Source: Blastocatellia bacterium AA13
Lineage (GTDB): Bacteria; Acidobacteriota; Blastocatellia; UBA7656
Direction: 5' to 3'
Assembly (NCBI GenBank): GCA_003222245.1
Contig: QHVH01000021.1
Span: forward strand, 72,262-136,261
Length of the DNA: 64,000 nucleotides
Positions within the stretch are counted from its first letter, which is position 1. The number at the start of each line of letters is the position of its first letter. Of the stretch, positions 16,960-27,135 are shown in pieces. Position numbers and translations under genes: made by a program. Under the pieces are notes generated by a model. It did not search any database. It saw only the letters and a program-made list of their open reading frames with translations, and had not been told where the DNA came from.

Positions 16960-19755
16960 CTACTTCGCGGCGCTGGTCAGTAGCACCGCATCGGTCGTAA
17001 CTACTCCGCGAGTGCAGGCCAGCTTCCCATCCTTGGACCACGAAAAGTCGAACATCTGGTCATTCTTGAAATCGGTGATCTGTTTTTTCGCTGAGCCGTC
17101 GATGGGCTGGCTCCAAATGTTTCCGATACCTCCCGGGCTGTCGAGATAGGTGAGTGCTTTCCCATCCGGTGACCAGCGCACGAGGTATGGAGAAGGCAAA
17201 TCGAAAGTCTTCAGGGGAGGTCCGCCTTCGAAAGCGAACAGACAGATCTTGGGAGTTGAGTTCGGCTGGCTGTCGGAGCAACGGCAGGCGATCAACTTGC
17301 TATCGGGTGAAATGATGGGAACCAGCGAAAGAACGTCCGTAACGCGTGTGGGCTCGCCGCCGTCGATTGGAACCTTCCAGAGCGTGGGTTTGCCCTCGGA
17401 TAAGACAGGCGTATAAACAACCCACTTCCCATCGGGCGACAGCGCGGGGAAGTAGTCGTTTTCGCCGAACGTCAATTGCTTCGGATTGCCGCCGTCCGCA
17501 TCCATTCGCCAGATTGAAAAACCTCTCGCGCTGCTCGCGCGCGTGGAGATGAATACGATGTAGCGGCCATCCGCCGATACGCATGGCATCGCATTCACTC
17601 CCGTGTTGCTTGTTAGCTGTCGTTGGTTGGAACCGTCCGCATCCATCACCCATATATCAGCGTTTCCGCTCGAATCGGTCAGATAAACGATTTTACCGTT
17701 CGCGGTCCATACCAGGCTCGAGTACTTGCCCGATCCCGAAGTGATTTGTGTCGCCCGCGTCGCGTCTCCGTCCGGAGCGACCCAGGCATTGGTCAGGATG
17801 GTGCTTTGTACGGTGACCAGGGCATTGGAATCGGCGGTCAGGCTTACATTGTTATAATTATTGAGGTCGCTTGTTACCCTGCGGACGTCACCCTTAGGAT
17901 ACGACACCTGCCATATCTGCAACTGGGACTGCCCGAGCGTCCGTTCCATCGCGCTCATCATAAAGCCGCTGCCGTCCGCCAGCCAGGATATCCCTTCGAT
18001 CAGGAGCCAGCTTTGACTCGAGAACTCTTTTTCGGCGCCCGTGTCCACCCGTACTTCGCTCAATCCGATTCGAACCCCTCCGCTCAGGCTCTGTGTAGAA
18101 CAGACTATGACTTTACCAGTGGGCGACCACGCCGGCTCCATGAAGGGCTCGCGACTTCTGCGCGCGGCCAGCTTTCGTTCATTCCCTCCGTCCGCGTTTG
18201 CGATTATAAGTTGGCTTTCGGATGCCGCGCTCGAATTGCGGACGAAAACAAACTGCTTTTGATCCGGCGAAAAACTGATGGAACTATCGACATCCTCAAC
18301 CAGACGCCTGGGGGCGCCCCCGAGCACGGGCAGTTGATACAAGATGCGAATCGGGCTTTTCTTATCCCATACAACGTAGTAGACGTAGTCTCCGTCGCGC
18401 GAAAACGTCAGGCCGAGGTATAGCAGGTCGGCGGGCGGAGCTATCTGAACAATGCTCGCGGTCGCGACCTGTCGAACCCAAAGCGAACTCAGACCGCCGC
18501 TGTCGATCACATGCACGACATATTTTCCGTCCGGAGAGATGGCCGCGTTTCGAACCTTTCCAGTGCTGGTGAGTTTTGTAAGCTTGCCTATCTGAAAATC
18601 ACCAACGGTTCGCTTGTAACTCATCACCCGGTATAGAACCACCGAGGCGAGAATGAGCAAGCCGGCCAGCGCTATAGCCAGGAGAAATCCTCGCTTCGGC
18701 GTATGCGCTGCTTGATAAGCCGGGGCTGCCGCCGTCGCGGCGGCTGCGTACACGGAGGGCGAAGAATGCGGGCCGGTATCAGGCGAAAGCGGTTGAATCG
18801 CCGAAACCGCCTGATGCACCGCCGTGGCCACGGCTTCGTTGGCGCTCGAAACCAACGGTTGAAAGTCGTATTCCTTTATCAGGTCTCTGATGTCTATTGT
18901 AATATCGCGAGCGGCTTGATAACGCTCGTCGGGATCTTTCGCCAAACACTTCTTTATTATTCGCTGAAGCTCGACCGGAGCATTGGGATTGAAATCCTTC
19001 ACCGGAGGCAGCGACGAGTAAACGATTTTGTGAAGCGAATCGATCATCGAGTCGCCCGCGAACGGCCTCTTTCCCGTCGCGGCTTCATACAGAATGCATC
19101 CGAAAGAAAAAACATCGGAGCGATGGTCGACCGGTTTGCCCTGAACCTGCTCCGGCGACATATAGCCGATCGTTCCCATGACGATGCCGGCCTTTGTAGC
19201 CTCCATCATCCGGGTCTCGACTTCCTCGGAATCGGCTGTGGGAGCTTCATTCGTTGTCTCAACCAGCTTGGCCAACCCGAAGTCGAGTATCTTCGCGTAG
19301 CCGTCCTTGCTCACCATTATGTTGTCGGGCTTCAAATCCCTATGAACGATCCCGGCCGAATGCGCCTTGGCGAGCCCGTCCGCCGTCTGCGCCAGATACT
19401 CGAGCAGCTTTTTCAGCTCCAGCTTTTCTTTGTGAATCTTGTCCCGGAGCGTCTCTCCGTCTATGAATTCCATCGCGATGTAATGCAACGGAGCGGCGTC
19501 GTTGTCGGTTGGTTCTTCGCCGACTTCATAGATAGTGACGATGTGAGGATGGTTTAGAGCCGAAGCGGATTTCGCTTCCTGAACGAATCTCCGCACGCGA
19601 TCGGCGTCCGAGACGAGTTCGGCGGGAAGAATTTTCAATGCGATGTCGCGATCGAGCGTGATGTCGTGAGCTTTGAACACTTCGCCCATCCCGCCGACTC
19701 CGATGGAAGTGAGGATTCGGTAACGCCCTACGGCGCTCCCCGCTGCTATTGTCAT
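16960..19755 (-). CDS. Transmembrane Ser/Thr protein kinase with extracytoplasmic TolB-like propeller
   Basis: This is a 931-residue protein. Residues 10-295 form a complete Hanks-type kinase: glycine loop IGVGGMGEV (18-26), ATP Lys41, catalytic HRDLKPDN (138-145), DFG (158-160) and a GYMSPEQ activation segment. An Ala/Ser-rich linker leads to one membrane helix (about 356-376). The remaining ~550 residues are a TolB/WD40-like propeller with many SPDGK blades, predicted outside the cytoplasm. PASTA repeats are absent. This architecture is typical of Acidobacteria. The propeller may sense a ligand or envelope state and control the kinase; targets are unknown. GAGG sits eight bases before the ATG. 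Confidence 0.93.
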   Translation of the reverse strand: MTIAAGSAVGRYRILTSIGVGGMGEVFKAHDITLDRDIALKILPAELVSDADRVRRFVQEAKSASALNHPHIVTIYEVGEEPTDNDAAPLHYIAMEFIDGETLRDKIHKEKLELKKLLEYLAQTADGLAKAHSAGIVHRDLKPDNIMVSKDGYAKILDFGLAKLVETTNEAPTADSEEVETRMMEATKAGIVMGTIGYMSPEQVQGKPVDHRSDVFSFGCILYEAATGKRPFAGDSMIDSLHKIVYSSLPPVKDFNPNAPVELQRIIKKCLAKDPDERYQAARDITIDIRDLIKEYDFQPLVSSANEAVATAVHQAVSAIQPLSPDTGPHSSPSVYAAAATAAAPAYQAAHTPKRGFLLAIALAGLLILASVVLYRVMSYKRTVGDFQIGKLTKLTSTGKVRNAAISPDGKYVVHVIDSGGLSSLWVRQVATASIVQIAPPADLLYLGLTFSRDGDYVYYVVWDKKSPIRILYQLPVLGGAPRRLVEDVDSSISFSPDQKQFVFVRNSSAASESQLIIANADGGNERKLAARRSREPFMEPAWSPTGKVIVCSTQSLSGGVRIGLSEVRVDTGAEKEFSSQSWLLIEGISWLADGSGFMMSAMERTLGQSQLQIWQVSYPKGDVRRVTSDLNNYNNVSLTADSNALVTVQSTILTNAWVAPDGDATRATQITSGSGKYSSLVWTANGKIVYLTDSSGNADIWVMDADGSNQRQLTSNTGVNAMPCVSADGRYIVFISTRASSARGFSIWRMDADGGNPKQLTFGENDYFPALSPDGKWVVYTPVLSEGKPTLWKVPIDGGEPTRVTDVLSLVPIISPDSKLIACRCSDSQPNSTPKICLFAFEGGPPLKTFDLPSPYLVRWSPDGKALTYLDSPGGIGNIWSQPIDGSAKKQITDFKNDQMFDFSWSKDGKLACTRGVVTTDAVLLTSAAK

Positions 19756-19925
19756 GTGGTATACCTCGGCGCGACGGCGTTCGGCGACTGCTATGGCACC
19801 GGAATCCTAGTTTCAAAGCCGGTTATGGCGCAACCTCAAACTCATCCAAGTACGAATACCAGATTCGGCGTTCGGATCTCGACTATTAGCCGGCGCGCTG
19901 CACTGATCCTCAAACGCTCCCGACT

Positions 19926-22900
19926 CTATGGCGAACAGAAGCACGAGTCGTGAGTCATCTTGTTGTCGTTGATGTTGTAAACCGTCGTCCCGCTCGGAGC
20001 GATTATTCGAATGACCGCCGTGCCGTGCCTATTGCACTTGTTGTAGACGGCATTCACGAATCTGTCGGAGCGAGTGTCTCTCAGCTCTCGCGTACAGACC
20101 GAGGTGTTTATGTCACCCCGTCCCGATAAGCTGAAGCCCTTTCTCGCGCAATTGCTGAAAACGTAATCGCCCGAAGCCGAGTTGATCAGCAGGATCAGGC
20201 CCGGATTGTTGTCGTCGTGCATGCAGATGTCGTAAGCCGTGACCGTGAACGAACAAACCGACGTGTTGTTAGCAGCATCCTTTGCCGTGCAGGTCACGGT
20301 GGTCGTTCCCAGCGGGAACGCCGAACCCGAAGGCGGAGTACAGACGACCGTTGGACTGGGACAGTTGTCCGTAGCCAACGGAGCCGAGTAAGTCACGACG
20401 ACTGAGGGGTCGCCGGGATTGGCCGCGATTACCGTGATCGATGCTGGGCACGTTATGACGGGCGCGATGTGATCCGAAACAGTGACCGTGGCCTGACACT
20501 GCGCCGTGTTTCCAGCAGTATCGGTTATGGCCAACGTGACCTGGTTCGCGCCCAGGTTTGCGCAGGTGAAGGAGTTCGGAGTTACGGAGCGACTGGCGAT
20601 TCCGCAACTGGCAGTGCTGCCGTTATCCACGTCCGAGGCCGTGATCGAAGCCGTGCCTTGAGCGTTGAGCGACACGGTTGCGTTCTTGCACACGGCTACC
20701 GGACCAGGATTGATCGTCACGTTTGCTGTTCCCGCGGCCGAACAGCCGAATGAGTTGGTCACCGTCAAATTGAGCGTTACCGAGCCGCTCGCGCCAGCCT
20801 TATAGCTGACCGTCTGAGATGTGCCTCCGCTCAGAATCATTCCGTTGGTGACGCCCCAGACGTAGCTTAAGCCCGCTCCTGCCGGCCCGCCGGCCGTGCT
20901 GGTCGAGTTGGCGCAAACGCTGCTTGATGCCGGAGTCACAGTAGCCGGAGGAAGCGGATTGATGGTCACGTTGGCAAATCCTGAAGCACTGCATGCCGAA
21001 GCATTGGTAATAGTCACGCTCAGCGTTGCAGGCGACGTAGCGCCCGCGTCCCACGTGATGCTGGGAGTATTCTGTCCGCTCACAACGGAACCGTTTGTTA
21101 CCCCCCAATTGTATGTCGCTCCCGGCCCTGCGTTCGGCACGGAGGCCGTATTGCCGGTCGAGCTCGCGCAGACAGAAGAAGGGGCCGTGATTACGACAGG
21201 ACCTGCCGCGTTCACCGTCACGTTAAACGAGCACGAAGGCCCAACCTGGGTCGTGCAGGTCACCGGAGTCACGCCCACCGGGAAAGCGGTTCCGGATGCA
21301 GGCGTGCAGCTAACGGTTCCGCAGTCGCTCGGCGTAGGCGTTGTGTAGTTGACCACCACCGGGCACGAGCCCAGGCTGCTGTTCGCCACGATGTCCGACG
21401 GACAACTGATCGTGCAAGTAGCAAACGTGAAATAAGCGACCGGCATGTCGTGATCCGAAATTCGCTCGGGCCGATTCGGATCGTTGCGAAAGGTTTCGGG
21501 AAAGTCCGCGTTGTTCCTTGCATAAGCGATCCGGGTGAAGAACGGGAACAGGTTGGTTGTTATCAACTCGTGATCGAGCACCTGAGCATCCCCGTCGAAA
21601 GAGAACGAGTAGCGCTGATCGGCCGGCGCCTGGTCTACGAGGTCTATCAGATCCGGGTTAACGAGATCGGGACTCGCTAGTACGACCTGACCCACGGGAG
21701 TCGGCGTTCCTTTGATGGTTCCGATTGAATCGACATAACCGTCGTTGAACTGGAACGCGTTGTAATCGCCGATTGAGATGATTCGCTCCGTTGGATCAGC
21801 AGCCTGCCGGGCCTGAATCAGGTTTGCGAGGAACTCGGCCTGCGCGCGGCGTTTCGCCCGAACTCGGCCGCCCTCTGTGCCCGAGCCGTTCGGAGTCGCG
21901 TCGTCCACGCCGCTCAGCGAGCGCAGGTGATTGACAATGATCGTTATCGGGAAACTGCGGCCGTCCGCATTGTTGATGACCGCCATCAATCGAACCGAAG
22001 GCCGATCGTTCAAGATCTCGGCGCTTCCGGTATTCGGGTTAATGTAGGTGGTCGTGAGCCCTTCCTGCACCATGTCATTGACGGTAACTCGAGGCGTGCT
22101 TCCGACGACGAGCGCGGTCTTGACCAGGAATCCAACATCGATCCCGCCGATGTCGTTGCCTTCGAACAGGTACGCGACGTAATTGGGGTTCGGCTGGCCG
22201 GCGGCTACGGCGTCGTTATTGACTTTCGCAGCCACGGCCTGAAGCGTGGTCAGGTTCTCCATCTCCTCGACTCCGAGCACGTCAGGAAAACGCAATACGT
22301 TTCGGATCGCGAGCGAGGCTTTGTTGAGGCGATTATTGAAAGCCGCGGCTGTAAGCGTCACATCGCTGGTCGAAGGATCGTTAACCGTATCGAAGAAACG
22401 CTCCATATTGAATGACGCCACCGCGAATTCGTTCGCGTTCGCAACGGGAACCGCCGTCGCGCTCACGTTGCCGCTTACCGAAGGCGTTATCAGCGGATCG
22501 GGCAGTATGGTGTAAGTTCTGAACGCGAAATCCAGGGGACCGACGAGATTTGAAACCGTGGCGCCCGCGGTGACTTCAAGCGAGGGGGAGCCAGTCAGAG
22601 CGTTGCTGTCCACGCGGAGCCGCTCGGGGTTGTTATCAAAGCGAGGCGTGGGTGGAATCGTCACTCCGCTTCCGGGCGGAACCGGATTGGGCGCCTGTAT
22701 CCCAGGTTCGCGGAAAGGCCGCTGTATGCCGGTGATGACTCCATAGAATACTCCATTCGAAGTCGCGGTCGCATTGGCTTCATTCACGTTGCCGGAGGTC
22801 GGCGCGATAATGGTCAATGAGTTGACCTTCACTCGCATACCTTCGAACCGCTCCAACTGCTCTATTGCGCCGGCTGGATCGGTATCGGCAGGGGTGAGAA

Positions 22901-24695
22901 CGATCGGCGCCGGCAGCGGGTTTCCGGTTGTGATCAGCGAGACTACGGGCGTGTGCGATATCTCCGTAGCAGGCGGACTGAACGGATCGGATGGCGGAAT
23001 GAACTCCGATACGGTACCGGTCACCAGCACTAGATTGCCTACTGCCGCCGAAGGAGGCGGCGCGCTCGACGTGAACACAAAAACGCCTTCGGAAGTATTC
23101 GGATCGGCGTCGTATTCGGACTCCGGCGCCTGAATGAAAAAGCCGTTCGACTTAACTCCCGTGACAATACCCCTCGTTGTGATCACCGCGTTGTTTAACG
23201 GTGAAGTCGTTCCGCTTCCTTGAATCGCATGGATCGGAGTGAACACGCTCACCGCGACTGTACAGGTTGCTGTCTGGGGAGTCGGGCTGTCGTTGTTGGA
23301 CCAGGTGATCGTTACGTTGTAGGCGCCGACGGGCGTCGTCGCGCCGACTCTGAGCGTCGCTGTCGCCGTTCCACCAACTCCCGCCGCTGGAGTGAAGCCC
23401 GTCAAAGTTATTGTCCCCGGATTCGACGGCGTGACGCTGGTGATCGACGCGCTTGTGACTACGCCGTCCGGATCAGCGGCGCCGACGCCGACAGTTGCCG
23501 GAGACCCTGATACGGCTCCCAACCCCGACGCGCATAACGGCATTATCGGCGCGTTCGCGAACACGGTTACCGCGACAGTGCACGAGCCGGATTGAGGAAC
23601 CGCGTCGTTGTTCAACCATGTGATCGTTACGTTGTACGTACCTGCCGGAGTCGGAGCGCTCACGCTGAGTGTTGCTGTAGCAGTTCCGCCGACTCCTGCC
23701 GCCGGTGTGAATCCCGTGAGCGTAATTGTTGCCGGGTCGGACGGCGTGATGTTAGCGATCGAGGCGCTGGTTACCGTACCATCCGGATCGGTCGCGCTCA
23801 CAGGCGCGGTAATAGCGGCGGTGGTCGAGGTGCTGATACCGGGTGGACAGCTCGGAGTCACCGGCGCGTTTACGGTCAATGGAGTGAGCGAGAAGTCATC
23901 TACCGCGAGGCCGTCGTCGCTGCTCGCTATATCGAAATCCGTCCATCGAATAAAGAACGTCGCGCCATTCGGAATACTGAGTCCCGTAATCGTCGCGCTG
24001 ACGTTGGTTCGATTCGCGGCAGCGTTTCCATCGAGCGCTCCAGCCGTGGTGTTGATGTTTGGACTCGAGAAATCGAGGCTATTCACGTCCGTGTACGTGC
24101 CTGTGGTCAGGCTGGTCGCATCCGTGCTGATCTGAAAGTCCAGTCGATCCGCGGCTCCGCGATTGGTGACGCCTTGCCGCCACTGCTCGCCTGTGTATGA
24201 GATCGCGAGGCTCTTTATAACCGAGCCCGTGTTATTGGTGAACGAAGCGCCGATTATGGGAACGAGACTGCCGCTCCGCAAACCGCCGAAGGCGCGATCG
24301 GTGCTGGCGGCTGACCCGAAACTGTAGGTATCTCCAGAGGTGCTTGAACCGGTTCCGGCCGTATAGACTGTGTTCGCGTTGGTCCCGGATTCGCTGAAGT
24401 CCCATCCGGTTGGAACCGAGCTGGATGTTCCGGTGTTTACAAGCGTATCGAAATTTTGCGTGTATGCGCTGCCGATGGCCGTGAGGCTGATCGATCCCGC
24501 GGCCGAAGTCGTGCGAACGCGAATGCCGATCGCGGCAATTGTGAAGACTACGATAAGACAGGCTGCCGTAATCCAATTGGCTCTCCGATGTGATGGTGAA
24601 GAAAAAGCCTTAATGGCATTGATGGCATTGATGGGATTGATGAGATTGATCAGATTGTTACTAATGCTTTTGACGCGGATGGGGGCGTGCCTCAT
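19926..24695 (-). CDS. Large secreted endonuclease/exonuclease/phosphatase-fold protein with HYR and Ig-like repeats
   Basis: This is a 1589-residue protein. A long basic N-terminus leads to a hydrophobic signal segment (about 41-58). Next come a jelly-roll-like region (about 67-275), two ~100-residue Ig-like repeats (about 277-480, shared core ITLTGFTPAAGVGGTATATL), and an OB-like region resembling ExeM-type nucleases. The endonuclease/exonuclease/phosphatase domain lies near 740-1080 and keeps its motifs: SFNMERF, GVEEMEN, VNHLRS, GDYNAF and SDHDMP. HYR-like and PKD-like modules and a Cys-rich tail follow. Extracellular DNase or phosphodiesterase activity is inferred. AAGGAG lies nine bases before the ATG. 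The signal peptide coding region contains a 9-bp repeat, listed separately. Confidence 0.85.
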   Translation of the reverse strand: MRHAPIRVKSISNNLINLINPINAINAIKAFSSPSHRRANWITAACLIVVFTIAAIGIRVRTTSAAGSISLTAIGSAYTQNFDTLVNTGTSSSVPTGWDFSESGTNANTVYTAGTGSSTSGDTYSFGSAASTDRAFGGLRSGSLVPIIGASFTNNTGSVIKSLAISYTGEQWRQGVTNRGAADRLDFQISTDATSLTTGTYTDVNSLDFSSPNINTTAGALDGNAAANRTNVSATITGLSIPNGATFFIRWTDFDIASSDDGLAVDDFSLTPLTVNAPVTPSCPPGISTSTTAAITAPVSATDPDGTVTSASIANITPSDPATITLTGFTPAAGVGGTATATLSVSAPTPAGTYNVTITWLNNDAVPQSGSCTVAVTVFANAPIMPLCASGLGAVSGSPATVGVGAADPDGVVTSASITSVTPSNPGTITLTGFTPAAGVGGTATATLRVGATTPVGAYNVTITWSNNDSPTPQTATCTVAVSVFTPIHAIQGSGTTSPLNNAVITTRGIVTGVKSNGFFIQAPESEYDADPNTSEGVFVFTSSAPPPSAAVGNLVLVTGTVSEFIPPSDPFSPPATEISHTPVVSLITTGNPLPAPIVLTPADTDPAGAIEQLERFEGMRVKVNSLTIIAPTSGNVNEANATATSNGVFYGVITGIQRPFREPGIQAPNPVPPGSGVTIPPTPRFDNNPERLRVDSNALTGSPSLEVTAGATVSNLVGPLDFAFRTYTILPDPLITPSVSGNVSATAVPVANANEFAVASFNMERFFDTVNDPSTSDVTLTAAAFNNRLNKASLAIRNVLRFPDVLGVEEMENLTTLQAVAAKVNNDAVAAGQPNPNYVAYLFEGNDIGGIDVGFLVKTALVVGSTPRVTVNDMVQEGLTTTYINPNTGSAEILNDRPSVRLMAVINNADGRSFPITIIVNHLRSLSGVDDATPNGSGTEGGRVRAKRRAQAEFLANLIQARQAADPTERIISIGDYNAFQFNDGYVDSIGTIKGTPTPVGQVVLASPDLVNPDLIDLVDQAPADQRYSFSFDGDAQVLDHELITTNLFPFFTRIAYARNNADFPETFRNDPNRPERISDHDMPVAYFTFATCTISCPSDIVANSSLGSCPVVVNYTTPTPSDCGTVSCTPASGTAFPVGVTPVTCTTQVGPSCSFNVTVNAAGPVVITAPSSVCASSTGNTASVPNAGPGATYNWGVTNGSVVSGQNTPSITWDAGATSPATLSVTITNASACSASGFANVTINPLPPATVTPASSSVCANSTSTAGGPAGAGLSYVWGVTNGMILSGGTSQTVSYKAGASGSVTLNLTVTNSFGCSAAGTANVTINPGPVAVCKNATVSLNAQGTASITASDVDNGSTASCGIASRSVTPNSFTCANLGANQVTLAITDTAGNTAQCQATVTVSDHIAPVITCPASITVIAANPGDPSVVVTYSAPLATDNCPSPTVVCTPPSGSAFPLGTTTVTCTAKDAANNTSVCSFTVTAYDICMHDDNNPGLILLINSASGDYVFSNCARKGFSLSGRGDINTSVCTRELRDTRSDRFVNAVYNKCNRHGTAVIRIIAPSGTTVYNINDNKMTHDSCFCSP
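23240..23864 (-). repeat. Two internal Ig-like repeats of the secreted nuclease
   Basis: Two successive segments of roughly 310 bp encode near-parallel sequences: VTSASI, ITLTGFTPAAGVGGTATATL, and YNVTITW followed by NNDxxPQxxxCTVAV. Boundaries are approximate. They are a gene-internal duplication, not a mobile repeat. Confidence 0.7.
24609..24662 (-). repeat. 9-bp minisatellite inside the signal-peptide region
   Basis: On the plus strand, successive units ATTGATGGC (24618), ATTGATGGG (24627), ATTGATGAG (24636), ATTGATCAG (24645) and a degenerate ATTGTTACT (24654) follow each other without gaps. On the coding strand they encode the periodic Asn-Leu-Ile / Asn-Ala-Ile stretch at residues ~14-30 of the nuclease. 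Because the unit is three codons, gain or loss of copies keeps the frame. Confidence 0.85.
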
Positions 24696-24797
24696 AGGGG
24701 GATACTCCTTTACCGTGGCTCCAGTGAATAGTTGAAGACCCGAAAACCCTGTAAATGGTCGAGAAGAAATCGACGAGTTTGGAAAACCAGCTTGATG

Positions 24798-24824
24798 AAA
24801 AAGCGTTCGCTGGCACGCGAACGC
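24798..24824 (-). terminator. Rho-independent terminator after the S9 peptidase gene
   Basis: Reading the minus strand, GCGTTCGC, a six-base loop (GTGCCA) and GCGAACGC form a perfect eight-base stem that runs straight into TTTTT (24802-24798). It lies ~120 bp past the S9 peptidase stop and ~100 bp before the nuclease start, so it separates the two transcription units. Confidence 0.75.
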
Positions 24825-24945
24825 CGCGATTCTATCGTTTGATCAACGAGAGGTCAACGGACTCGCTCTTAAATTTTTGTTAATGGCGGCTCAAGTCTCG
24901 AACTGTCATTCTTTGACTATTTTCTTCGTTAATTCGCCCTCGGCA

Positions 24946-27027
24946 TCATCTTGCGTCCGGGGCCGTTGCGCTCGCGTTGCCGTTCAGATATCGATCGAAC
25001 CAGTAGACCTGCCAGTTGAGACTCTCCACGAGATGCTTAGGCTCTCCGGTGCGAGTCAGATTGTGGTTTTCACGTGGAAATATGACAAACTCCGCGGTCG
25101 CGCCGAAATGCTTCAGCGCGCGGAACCATTGCTCGCCCTGTTCCAGCGGCACGCGATAATCGTTCTCCGAGTGCAGGATCAGGATCGGCGTTTTGACATT
25201 CTTCGCATATTTAAGAGGCGAGCGGTCCCAATACGCGTCGAACTTCTCGAAGAGATCCTGCCCGCCAAAATCGCGCGTGTGTCCGTAAGCGCCGTCGCGA
25301 GTGCCTTCGTCGCTGATGAAGCTCGATACGCTGCGAAGCGTGACTGCGGCTTTGAATATATTCGTGTGGCCCACGATCCAATTCGTCATATAGCCGCCGT
25401 AGCTTCCTCCGGTAAGGCCGAGCCGGTCGCGATCGATCCAGTCATACTTCTCGAGAATCGCGTCGACGCCGCTCATCACGTCGGCATAGTCCTTGCCGCC
25501 CCATTCGCCGATGATTCCGCGCTCGAACCTCTCTCCATATCCTGTAGAGCCTCTCGGATTCGAAAAGAACACGGCCCAGCCCTTTGCCGCGTACACCTGA
25601 AACTCATGAAACCAGTCGACGCCGTATTGGCCTGCCGGACCTCCGTGCACGCTCACGATCATCGGGTACTTGCGGCCGGGCTGCCATCCCAAAGGCTTAA
25701 CAAAGAAACCGTCGATGTCCCATCCATCGGTGCTCTTGTACGTCATCCGCTCCACGTCCTGCAGACCGATTTGCGCCCACAACGAGTAATTGAAGCTGGT
25801 CAGCTTGCGTTCATTCCGGCCGTCGAGATCCGCGACATAAACGTCATCCATATGCTTGAAGTCGTTGGCGGTATAAGCGATCTTTCCAGCTTTGTCGCAT
25901 ATGTCCGGACCGCGAACTCCGCGCGGGCCCGTTGTTACTTGCCGGATCGACTTTGTCGACAGATCCACGCGAAAAATATGAGTCTAGCCCTTCACGCCGG
26001 AATCGAAATAGAGCGAGCGGCCGTCTTCGGTCCAATCGAGTTGAGATGGGATTAAATCGAGATCGTTCGCGGCGAGTGTTGAAGCCGCGCCGCCCGTGGA
26101 TGGAGCCAGCCATATCTTGGGGTGATTCTCTTCGCGAATGCGGCCGATGAACGCGATTGTTTTTCCGTCCGGCGACCAGCGCGGGCTCCCGTCGCCTTCG
26201 TCGTGATCTGAAATTTTCGTCAGCGGTCCGCCCTCAGCCGGGATGACCCACACATCCGTGTTTCGCCCGTCGTCGAATGCCTTGCCTGTGCGATCCGATA
26301 CGAACGCGATCTTGGTTCCGTCGGGAGACCATCGCGGATCGGTGTCGTTCCAGTCCTCTCCCGAAGTGATTTGCCGTGCGGCTCCGCTCTTGGCATCGAC
26401 GACCCAGATATGGCTTCGGCGATCGTCGAACCAACCCGTGTCATTAAACTTGTAAGAGATGTGCGCGTAGTGGCGGACATCGCTGCGATCTTTGTTTTCA
26501 GCCCGCGAATCGCTCGGGCCGGTGCGGCTCAAGCAGACAAAACGGCTTCCGTCCGGAGACCATTCAAAATTTGACGCGCCGTTCTTGAGAGCCGTCACTT
26601 TGCGGGCTTCGCCGCCGTCCATCGACAGGACGTAGATTTGATTTCTTGACGGTTCGGCGGCCGACGCGCCGACGCCGGGGCGCGACGAGAGAAACGCCAG
26701 CGATTTTCCATCCGGACTCCACCTCGGCGAGTTCGAAGACTGAGGGCTGGTCGTGAATGGCCATGTGCGGCCGCTTCCGTCCGCGGCTGTCAGCCATATC
26801 GAGGAGTGCCTTCGATTCTGTTTCTGCTCGATGGTCGTTTCCACGAACGCAACGAGTTTTCCGTCCGGCGATATCCGGGGATCGGTGACGAACTCAAACG
26901 AATAGTAGTCCTCGGGAGTGATACCCCGCTTGCCTTCGGACCGCGGCACGGCTGCCGGAGCCAGCGACACGGCGATTAATGAAAGCAGCAGCGAACCTGC
27001 CGAAATTATCGACTTCATTGTTATCAT
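24946..27027 (-). pseudogene. S9 family (prolyl oligopeptidase type) exported peptidase interrupted by an in-frame amber codon
   Basis: Two open frames in the same phase, 27027-25984 and 25977-24946, together encode one S9 peptidase. The first has a signal peptide (MITMKSIISAGSLLLSLIAVSLAPA) and a propeller with WSPDGK blades, ending FDSGVKG. A TAG (25986-25984) follows, and THIFRVDLSTK continues with no frame change. The second part is the complete alpha/beta hydrolase with Ser in GGSYGGYM, Asp in HSENDYRVP and His in ENHNL. One base change from GAG, AAG or CAG would explain the stop. GAGGAG lies seven bases before the ATG. No ribosome site precedes the GTG at 25968, so separate translation of the second half looks unlikely. 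A sequencing error, a fresh pseudogene or read-through are all possible. Confidence 0.85.
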
Positions 27028-27135
27028 AGGACGGCTCCTCGCGAAGGTTGATACCGGCGCGTGGAAACCTAGCCGAGGAGCATTGAGATGTCAAACTTCA
27101 GGAGTATGCTCGAACACTGAATCGTAGTCTCTTAT

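Noticed and set aside
20217-24200. Several plus-strand frames of 90-200 codons across the nuclease gene
   Set aside because: They are antisense shadows caused by the low-complexity, GC-biased coding sequence of the minus-strand gene.
25984-27027. Separate stand-alone propeller protein
   Set aside because: It is in the same frame as the hydrolase half, separated only by a TAG, and the second half has no ribosome site.
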